Assembly (NCBI GenBank): GCA_036339375.1
Contig: JAYZBC010000049.1
Location: 1 to 30,525, forward strand
Origin: JAYZBC01 sp036339375
GTDB taxonomy: Bacteria; Pseudomonadota; Alphaproteobacteria; MPNO01; UBA2964
Direction of reading: 5' to 3'
Length of the DNA stretch: 30,525 nucleotides
Shown: in pieces, positions 25,020 to 30,525 of the stretch
Numbering within the stretch: the first letter of the stretch is position 1
How the letters are laid out: every line of letters starts with the position of its first letter
The notes under the pieces: model-generated
What the model was told of the DNA's origin: nothing
Seen by the model: the letters and a program-made list of their open reading frames with translations, nothing else
Databases searched by the model: none
Made by a program: the position numbers and the translations under genes

Positions 25020-26231
25020 CTACTCCTTTACACTCACTGGCTTACGCGTACCGGAATTAAACAAAATGGAAAACATTGCAAGGACAAAAAATATTGAAGA
25101 GGCGTAAAAGATTACGTTGGGCAAGTAATTATCAAAAAGGTAGCCATAGATCACACCCCCAATAGCTTGACCTACAAGGAACCCCGTCGTAACAAATCCA
25201 AAAATGGTGCCGACTGGAACCGTTGCAGCCATGTGGCGTACAGCTACATCTCTGGTCGCGTTAACCCCACCCCTGACAGCACCGGCAAGACACAATATGG
25301 GTATAATCATCCAAAACTCAAACATTGTTGTCCCTACAAGAAAAATACCCGTGGCTGCAATGCCAAAGCCGCATAGAATCACAATGTCGTAACGACTTAT
25401 TTTATCAGCCAAAATTCCACCTGGCAGTACAAGCAGTAAAGCACCTACCTGGTAAGCTGTGAGTGCTCCGATAACAGAAATTTTTTCCAGGCCGTACAAA
25501 GGCTGTAGCGCGAGAATGGAAAATTGAGTAATACCAAAATTTGCAAGTGAACTTAACATGTAAAACACGAAAAAGAGTAAAACTGGTTTAGACCCTAATA
25601 AGTCTCTTAAGCTTTCCATCACAGATGATTTTTTTTGGATTGTTTTCCCTTCCGTAATAATCACTCGGCACACAATTAATAAAACCGCGACCGAAAGACC
25701 AGCGGCTCCAAGAACCATTACAGCCCCCCGCCAACCAAAAAAAGGCTCTAAAAATGTTGTTAAAATCGGTCCTAAAATAAATCCTATATGACCAACAAAA
25801 GTGTGGATTGAAAACGCGCGCCCCATACGCCGATTTCCTATAGACGCTGATAACAAGGAGTAGTCGGCCGGGTGGAAAACGGAATTACCAACTCCTGCCA
25901 ACCCAATTAAAATTAAAATTGTCCAATAAGAAGATACAAAAGCACCAATCAACAGGAACGCAGCGGCATTGAGTATAAGCCCAAAAATTAAAACTTTCCG
26001 TCCACCAATTCGTTCTACCAAAAAACCCATAGGGGTTTGAAAAATACCGGTAAAGATAGCAAATACTGCAAGTACTACACCCCAATCCACAGCGGTTATG
26101 TTTAAATCTTTAATTAGGGAGGGTGCTAGGGGGGCTAAAGCTAACATATAAACGTGGCTCAAAAGATGGGCAAAACCAATTAAACTTATGGTCTGCACTT
26201 CTCTTTTGGGAAACCCTACCAAAGCTTCCAT
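25020..26231 (-). CDS. MFS transporter (first of a tandem paralogous pair)
   Basis: I choose the ATG at 26231 (403 residues). An in-frame TTG at 26294 would add 21 residues that lie outside the family. The protein has about 12 helices and shares many blocks with its neighbour: a SLIGFAHLLSH start, KDLNIT, FLVERIGGRKVLIFGL, NSVFHPADYSLLS and GRAFSIHTFVGH. The charged loop between halves is shorter. It is the leading gene of the leftward operon, divergent from the ACMSD-like gene, with 269 bases between. As a pair the two carriers could import and export related compounds, or form a heterodimer. The substrate is unknown. Confidence 0.88.
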   Translation of the reverse strand: MEALVGFPKREVQTISLIGFAHLLSHVYMLALAPLAPSLIKDLNITAVDWGVVLAVFAIFTGIFQTPMGFLVERIGGRKVLIFGLILNAAAFLLIGAFVSSYWTILILIGLAGVGNSVFHPADYSLLSASIGNRRMGRAFSIHTFVGHIGFILGPILTTFLEPFFGWRGAVMVLGAAGLSVAVLLIVCRVIITEGKTIQKKSSVMESLRDLLGSKPVLLFFVFYMLSSLANFGITQFSILALQPLYGLEKISVIGALTAYQVGALLLVLPGGILADKISRYDIVILCGFGIAATGIFLVGTTMFEFWMIIPILCLAGAVRGGVNATRDVAVRHMAATVPVGTIFGFVTTGFLVGQAIGGVIYGYLFDNYLPNVIFYASSIFFVLAMFSILFNSGTRKPVSVKE

Positions 26232-26382
26232 AAAAACTCTTTCAAAAATAAAGTAAATTTGAAGTTTTCTTGGATGAACTAAATTTAATGGCAAGTTAGG
26301 TTTGTTTCACGATTCTGGCAATGCCACAACGATGAACTTTGTGTCTTTTAGTTGGTTAAAAACTGTCCATTTTTTTTTCATA

Positions 26383-26401
26383 AAACAGAATTTTTCTGTT
26401 T
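26383..26401. promoter_or_regulatory. Inverted repeat in the divergent region, candidate operator
   Basis: A perfect 8-bp inverted repeat, AAACAGAA and TTCTGTTT separated by TTT, lies between the divergent MFS and ACMSD-like genes. It is not followed by a T-run on either strand, so it is not an intrinsic terminator. Its dyad symmetry and position suit binding of a dimeric regulator, though no regulator gene lies in the window. The rest of 26232-26500 is AT-rich with no gene seen. Confidence 0.45.
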
Positions 26402-26500
26402 GGCAGTGTCACAACTCAAAAGTTGAACTAGACTAATTTAATGCTACCAATGTGCTAAAAAATGAAATTAATATACGTTTTCTCAAATTAGGATTTTCAA

Positions 26501-27505
26501 ATGAAACTTGATTGTTATACCCATATTTTTCCGGTTTCTTTTTTCGAACGGATGGAAGAGGTTGTCGAAAACAAAGCTCCGATTAAAAGGTGGCTTAACA
26601 TACCTATGTTGTACGATGTCGATGCTAGACTTAAGATCATGGATACTTTTGGCGAGTATCAACAGATACTTACATTATCAGCTCCACCTATTGAAGCCAT
26701 GTCAGGACCAGAAATAACGCCGGACCTAGCTCGACTAGCTAATGACGGAATGCACGACTTGGTCCAAAAATATCCAGACCGCTTCCCTGCCTTCATAGCG
26801 TCTTTACCAATGAATAATCCAGAAGAGTCAGTCAAAGAGTTGGATCGTTCCATTCGTGAATTAGATGCACGAGGAATACAAATTTTCTCAAATGTTAACG
26901 GGGAACCTTTGGATCAGGACAAATATTGGCCACTATTTGAAAAAATGGCGTCTTACGACTTACCAATCTGGTTGCACCCTGCCAGAGGAGAAAATTTTCC
27001 GGACTATGTTAATGAGGATAAATCAATATTTGAAATTTGGTGGGTATTGGGCTGGCCCTATGAAACAAGTGTAGCCATGGCCAGACTTGTTTTTTGGCGA
27101 ATTTTTGAAAAATTACCTAACATTAAAATTATTACCCATCATATGGGAGCCATGATCCCATTCTTTGAAGGACGTGTCGGACCAGGCTGGGATCAAATGG
27201 GGTCACGCCAGGCTAATGAAGATTATGCGGAGTTAAAAAGTTCTCTTTCAAAACGGCCTATCGATTATTTCAAAATGTTTTATGCTGATACCGCCCTTTT
27301 TGGAAGTACAGCAGGGACAGAATGTGGTTTGAAATTCTTTGGAGTAGACAATTGTTTATTTGCATCTGATTGTCCCTTCGACCCAGAGGGTGGTCCAATG
27401 TATATTCGCGAAACTATCCGAGTTCTTAACGAGTTGGGTGTTTCAAGTGAAGACCGTACCAAACTTTACGATACCAATACGCGCCATTTGCTTAAACTGG
27501 ATTAA
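26501..27505 (+). CDS. Amidohydrolase / ACMSD-family decarboxylase-like protein
   Basis: A 334-residue TIM-barrel protein of the amidohydrolase-2/ACMSD group, whose members include alpha-amino-beta-carboxymuconate-semialdehyde decarboxylase and gamma-resorcylate decarboxylase. Metal-site residues are H8 (CYTHIF), H159 (WLHPARG), H213/H214 (ITHHMGA) and D290 (FASDCPFDPEGG). The usual first histidine of the HxH pair is replaced by Y6. Relatives with an acidic residue there still decarboxylate. The reaction is therefore likely a non-oxidative decarboxylation or hydrolysis of an aromatic or unsaturated acid, without certainty. The start has only a weak ribosome site. It heads a tight rightward operon, with the TauD-like gene 33 bases after it. 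Confidence 0.85.
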   Translation: MKLDCYTHIFPVSFFERMEEVVENKAPIKRWLNIPMLYDVDARLKIMDTFGEYQQILTLSAPPIEAMSGPEITPDLARLANDGMHDLVQKYPDRFPAFIASLPMNNPEESVKELDRSIRELDARGIQIFSNVNGEPLDQDKYWPLFEKMASYDLPIWLHPARGENFPDYVNEDKSIFEIWWVLGWPYETSVAMARLVFWRIFEKLPNIKIITHHMGAMIPFFEGRVGPGWDQMGSRQANEDYAELKSSLSKRPIDYFKMFYADTALFGSTAGTECGLKFFGVDNCLFASDCPFDPEGGPMYIRETIRVLNELGVSSEDRTKLYDTNTRHLLKLD

Positions 27506-27538
27506 AAAAATAAATTTTAGAGGGTAAGGCTAAAACTT

Positions 27539-28567
27539 ATGACAAAGACAACACAATTTTCCCCAATTTCTGAACCGTGGGTGTGGAAGGCTGACGATAT
27601 AAAAACCAGAAACGACTGGATTTATTGGTTGAACAAAGCCGACATTCAGGAAATGGAAACAGCGGTATTATCAGTAAGAAAAAGGGGGATTAAGTTAGAA
27701 GATGTAGAAAAAACAGATTTTCTTCTCCCAGGCATGGAAGAAAAATTTTTCCAAATGAGAGAGGATTTAGATAATGGACTAGGTTTCTTCCTAATTAAAG
27801 GAATGCCGGTTGATCAGTTTAATCAAGAAGACCTTGAACTCGCATTATGGGGTATAGGCACTCATATAGGCGTTGGCGTTTCACAAAGTTTTCGGGGAGA
27901 CCGGCTTGGGCATGTCATGGATATGTCACATAGCGGAGACGTTCGCCGAAGTTATCGCTCACCACGTCCCCTTCGCATGCATGCAGACCCTGTTGATGTA
28001 GTTGGTTTGCTTTGTCACAAAAAAGCGAAGAAGGGCGGCCTTAGTCTAATTGCGAGTTCAATGGCAGTTTATAATTCTATTAGGGAAGAAAAGCCTAATT
28101 TTTTGCCAACTTTATTTAAGGGTTTCCGATATCGTTCAACAGAAGAACCTCCTTCAGGAGATCCAATAGTAACGCCATACAAAGTGCCAGTGTATGGAAA
28201 AGTGGACAACAGACAGGTTTGTTTTTTCAATGGACCGCCAATTGAAAGATGGATGAAAACTAATGAAGAACCTAGAGACTCAGAGGCTATTGAAGCTTAT
28301 GAGCATTTTCATCAAACAACGGTTAGAGAAGAACTAATATACAAAATGGACCTAGAGATTGGCGATATTCAGTTTTTAAATAATCGTTTCGTTCTCCATG
28401 GGCGAACTGAATTTGAAGACTACAAAGAACTTAATCAAAAACGTCACATGCTCAGGCTATGGCTGATGATACCCGAGTGGACCCAACTTCCCCCCAACAT
28501 GAAACAACGAACAATTCACGATAAATTTGGGGGAGGTGTTCCAATCGTTGAAAATTATAATGGGTAA
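27539..28567 (+). CDS. TauD/TfdA-family Fe(II)/2-oxoglutarate dioxygenase
   Basis: A 342-residue dioxygenase of the larger TauD/TfdA subgroup. Fe(II) ligands are H148 and D150 (RMHADPVD) and H287 (NRFVLHGR), and the 2-oxoglutarate arginine is R306 in HMLRLWL. Conserved parts include GLGFFLIKGMP and KKGGLSLIASS. It is longer than, and clearly different from, the dioxygenase at 449, so they are not recent duplicates. The presumed reaction is hydroxylation coupled to 2-oxoglutarate decarboxylation, with unknown substrate. AGAGGGTAAGG precedes its ATG. It sits between the ACMSD-like gene and the 3-hydroxyisobutyrate dehydrogenase-like gene with gaps of 33 and 14 bases, which argues for one transcript and one pathway. 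Confidence 0.88.
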   Translation: MTKTTQFSPISEPWVWKADDIKTRNDWIYWLNKADIQEMETAVLSVRKRGIKLEDVEKTDFLLPGMEEKFFQMREDLDNGLGFFLIKGMPVDQFNQEDLELALWGIGTHIGVGVSQSFRGDRLGHVMDMSHSGDVRRSYRSPRPLRMHADPVDVVGLLCHKKAKKGGLSLIASSMAVYNSIREEKPNFLPTLFKGFRYRSTEEPPSGDPIVTPYKVPVYGKVDNRQVCFFNGPPIERWMKTNEEPRDSEAIEAYEHFHQTTVREELIYKMDLEIGDIQFLNNRFVLHGRTEFEDYKELNQKRHMLRLWLMIPEWTQLPPNMKQRTIHDKFGGGVPIVENYNG

Positions 28568-28581
28568 AATTTCAAAATTTT

Positions 28582-29508
28582 ATGGAAAAAATTATGACAA
28601 TCAAAACACTGGGCTTTATAGGGGTCGGAAACATGGGGGCACGGATGGTGCCTCATATAGCAGCTTCAGGTATCCCAATACACATTTTTGACTTAAACAA
28701 AGAAGCAGCTGATAAGATTGCTCGAGATCATAATAACATCTTTGTTGAAGATTCAGCGAAAGATGTAGCAAAAGTTAGTGACGCCGTCATTACCATGTTG
28801 CCCGCCGGTCCTGAAGTGAGGGACTGCGCCTTAGGACCCAATGGATTGGTCGAAGGCTTGTCCCCGGGTAAAATTTTAATTGATATGAGTTCATCACAAC
28901 CCTGGCTGACCGTAGAACTAGCTGAGGAAATTTCAAAACATGGAATTGAATTTGTTGACTCCCCTGTATCGGGGGGAACGCGGGGCGCTGATGCCGGAAC
29001 ATTGACTTTAATGATAGGCGGTAAAAATGATGTTGTAGAAAAGTGCATGCCAATTCTTAAACCGATGGCCGCCCATATTTTTCGGACTGGCGGCGTTGGC
29101 TCGGGTCACGCGTTAAAAACGCTCAATAATTTGTTGAGCGGACTTAATACAGTTGCGGCTGCCGAGGCGTTATTGATAGGGACTAGATTTGGGCTCGACC
29201 CGGAAATAATGTGTGACGTAATTAATGAATCTACCGGCATGAATTCAGCGACGAAACGCAGTATGAAGGAACAAGTCATCAGTCGAAAATTTGGTGGCGG
29301 CTTTTCTTGGGATTTAAAATTTAAAGATTATGAAATTGCAATGGAACTTGCCCGCGTTACAAAAACACCAGTCCCAATTAGTGCTCTAGGCTTCCAGCTA
29401 TTTGAATCCGCACGGACTTGGATTGGTAACACAGACGGAAAAACCAGTGTGGAGATTGTTCGTTACCTCGAACATTTTGCAGGCTCTGAAATAAAAAAAC
29501 CAGGTTAA
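28582..29508 (+). CDS. NAD(P)-dependent beta-hydroxyacid dehydrogenase (3-hydroxyisobutyrate dehydrogenase family)
   Basis: A 308-residue member of the beta-hydroxyacid dehydrogenase family. The Rossmann motif is GFIGVGNMGARM (11-22), the substrate loop is DSPVSGGTRGADAGT (126-140), and the catalytic lysine is K179 in GHALKTLNNLLSG with N183 nearby. D39 after strand beta-2 suggests a preference for NAD over NADP. Substrates of relatives are 3-hydroxyisobutyrate, tartronate semialdehyde and similar short hydroxyacids. The start could equally be M5 at 28594, which has GGA upstream and gives a more usual N-terminus. It is in the rightward operon after the TauD-like gene, so it may reduce or oxidise a product of that route. 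Confidence 0.9.
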   Translation: MEKIMTIKTLGFIGVGNMGARMVPHIAASGIPIHIFDLNKEAADKIARDHNNIFVEDSAKDVAKVSDAVITMLPAGPEVRDCALGPNGLVEGLSPGKILIDMSSSQPWLTVELAEEISKHGIEFVDSPVSGGTRGADAGTLTLMIGGKNDVVEKCMPILKPMAAHIFRTGGVGSGHALKTLNNLLSGLNTVAAAEALLIGTRFGLDPEIMCDVINESTGMNSATKRSMKEQVISRKFGGGFSWDLKFKDYEIAMELARVTKTPVPISALGFQLFESARTWIGNTDGKTSVEIVRYLEHFAGSEIKKPG

Positions 29509-29558
29509 TAGTTTCTTGCCTCTTAAACCTACGCAAGGCACCATTCCAATAGTCTAAT

Positions 29559-29566
29559 AAAGGAGG
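29559..29566 (+). promoter_or_regulatory. Strong consensus Shine-Dalgarno site
   Basis: AAAGGAGG stands five bases before the ATG at 29572. It is the best match to the consensus that I noticed in this window; many other genes have weak sites. It fixes the start of the VOC gene and suggests efficient, independent initiation after the 63-base gap. Confidence 0.75.
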
Positions 29567-29571
29567 CTGAA

Positions 29572-29961
29572 ATGTCAAAAGGGCAATTAAGACATATCGC
29601 GATATCGGTACCAGACAAAGAGGTAGCGGCTAAATTTTATGAAGACACATTTGGGTTGGAAAGAGTGTCAGAATCTCGTGTTGCAACGCGTCTCACAGAT
29701 GGTGTTATGAACCTCACATTATTACAATTTGAGACTCAAGAAGACGCGGGAGACGAACGTGGAAAAGATTTTGTTGGTGTACATCATTTCGGCTTTTGGG
29801 TAGATGATGCGGAAGACACTATTTCTTCCGTAGAAGAACACGGGGGGAAACACCACCCCGGCCCCTCAGATACGAAAAATGCAGAAGTAAAATTTCGAGA
29901 TCCCAACGGAATTGTTTTTGATATTTCCACTCACGGTTGGGATGGCGCTAAAAGGGGGTAG
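29572..29961 (+). CDS. VOC-superfamily (glyoxalase/bleomycin resistance-like) protein
   Basis: A 129-residue single-unit VOC protein. It has the two beta-alpha-beta-beta-beta modules, opening LRHIAISVPDKEVAAKFY and later VGVHHFGFWVDDAEDTI, ending FRDPNGIVFDIS. Possible metal ligands are H8, H71 or H72, and D117; the second-position glutamate of glyoxalase I is not evident (LTLLQF), so it is not a GloA. Family functions include ring-cleaving dioxygenase, epimerase, lyase and binding roles. It begins with a strong ribosome site and is followed after six bases by the Rid-family gene, so the two are coupled. It is distinct from the GloA-like protein at 1424. Confidence 0.85.
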   Translation: MSKGQLRHIAISVPDKEVAAKFYEDTFGLERVSESRVATRLTDGVMNLTLLQFETQEDAGDERGKDFVGVHHFGFWVDDAEDTISSVEEHGGKHHPGPSDTKNAEVKFRDPNGIVFDISTHGWDGAKRG

Positions 29962-29967
29962 TTTCTT

Positions 29968-30366
29968 ATGGAGCGCCGTCTAACACACCTGTCATCACCT
30001 TATCAACAATCACGTTCTTATTCTCCTGCAGTGATTTCGGAAGGGGGAAGAATTGTATGGCTTTCGGGTCACCTCGCTTCTGAAAATGAGGAAGGAGAAT
30101 CCCTGAAAGGTGATTTTGATGGTCAGGTTAAATGTATTTTTGATAAATTAAATAAGACTTTATTAAAAGCCGGCGGAACACTCGCAGATATCGTAACCAT
30201 GACCGTTTTCATTACAGATGTCTCAAACAACAGACGCTTTGTTGAATTGCGCAAACAATTTTTCCCCAGTGGAAAGTATCCCGCTTCTACCCTCGTAACA
30301 GTCGCTGCTCTTAACCGGCCAGAGCTTTTAATTGAAATCAATGCAACAGCAGTTTTACCCAAATAA
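29968..30366 (+). CDS. Rid-family (YjgF/YER057c/UK114) protein lacking the catalytic arginine
   Basis: A 132-residue Rid-fold protein, normal for this family (about 130). The chorismate mutase-like fold shows in GRIVWLSGHLAS, ADIVTMTVFITDVSNN and LLIEINATAVL. In RidA itself the motif PARS holds the arginine that binds the imine's carboxylate; here the same place reads YPASTL, with S107. E123 of the IEI motif is kept. RidA hydrolyses reactive 2-aminoacrylate-type imines, and without the arginine that activity is not expected. Other Rid subfamilies without it act in catabolic steps such as carbamate or amide breakdown. It sits six bases after the VOC gene, in the same operon. Confidence 0.87.
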   Translation: MERRLTHLSSPYQQSRSYSPAVISEGGRIVWLSGHLASENEEGESLKGDFDGQVKCIFDKLNKTLLKAGGTLADIVTMTVFITDVSNNRRFVELRKQFFPSGKYPASTLVTVAALNRPELLIEINATAVLPK

Positions 30367-30451
30367 GTTTAGGTTTTGGGAATAAAAAACAAAACTTGTT
30401 AAAAAAACGCTTTGATTATACCTTATTGGTAATAAAAATGTAGGAGACGTT

Positions 30452-30525
30452 ATGAAAAAATTAATTTCATTCGCTACTGTGGTTGCTTTAGCAATTACTG
30501 TTGGCGCCCCATTTAAAGCTGCAAA
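30452..30525 (+). CDS. Exported protein, likely solute-binding (partial, N-terminus only)
   Basis: The gene starts with ATG at 30452, behind AGGAG, and runs off the right edge. The 24 visible codons encode a classical signal peptide: MKKL, then a hydrophobic core (ISFATVVALAITVGA) and PFKAA. This suggests a periplasmic protein, and after a catabolic operon a TRAP or ABC binding protein is plausible, but nothing beyond the signal peptide is seen. It is 85 bases after the Rid-family gene on the same strand, so it may belong to that transcript or have its own promoter. Confidence 0.65.
   Translation, partial: MKKLISFATVVALAITVGAPFKAA

Noticed and set aside
26232..26294. TTG-initiated extension of the first MFS protein
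   Set aside because: The added 21 residues do not align with its paralogue; the ATG at 26231 has AAAGAG upstream.
1..30525. Search by eye for tRNA genes, CRISPR arrays, insertion sequences, att sites and prophage genes
   Set aside because: No T-loop or cloverleaf-like sequence in the gaps, no spaced repeats, no transposase or integrase motifs, and gene composition looks uniform.

Overview
The window reads as chromosomal DNA of an AT-rich alphaproteobacterium, probably marine and free-living or host-associated. This rests on three things seen here: an EipA/DUF1134 envelope protein, a DinB polymerase with the N-terminal four-cysteine extension common in Alphaproteobacteria, and a TAXI-type TRAP transporter with a fused 4TM-12TM permease. 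I cannot name a genus. The window holds 26 genes, two of them cut by the window ends. I see no rRNA, tRNA, CRISPR array, insertion sequence, integrase or phage gene, and no recognisable transcription factor. No gene-free stretch reaches 300 bases; the longest are 26232-26500 and 19497-19728, both between divergent genes.

Region 1 (1-9249) is catabolic. It has an ornithine cyclodeaminase-like gene (cut at the left edge), a TauD-type dioxygenase and a GloA-like VOC protein. Then come a lone molybdenum hydroxylase large subunit, an alpha/beta hydrolase and an LLM flavin monooxygenase on the plus strand. Facing them is a translationally coupled Rieske oxygenase / glutamine-synthetase-like pair on the minus strand. 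Region 2 (9424-13953) has a GMC oxidoreductase coupled to a serine hydrolase, an arylsulfotransferase-like beta-propeller and a LigI-like amidohydrolase.

Region 3 (14144-20256) is the more housekeeping-like part: DNA polymerase IV, EipA, a TRAP-TAXI transporter (binding protein, then a terminator-like hairpin, then the permease) and adenine phosphoribosyltransferase.

Region 4 (20286-30525) looks like one divergent catabolic locus. Leftward from a divergent intergenic region run two paralogous MFS carriers, a GMC oxidoreductase and a UbiD-type decarboxylase. Rightward run an ACMSD-family amidohydrolase/decarboxylase, a TauD-type dioxygenase, a 3-hydroxyisobutyrate dehydrogenase-like enzyme, a VOC protein, a Rid-family protein lacking the catalytic arginine, and the start of an exported protein. 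A perfect 8-bp inverted repeat lies in the region between the two arms.

The overall picture is a genome segment devoted to uptake and oxidative breakdown of organic acids, aromatics or amines. None of the substrates can be read from the sequence. The two most testable ideas are the coupled Rieske/GS-like pair as a gamma-glutamyl-activated amine oxidation route, and the divergent two-decarboxylase locus of region 4.
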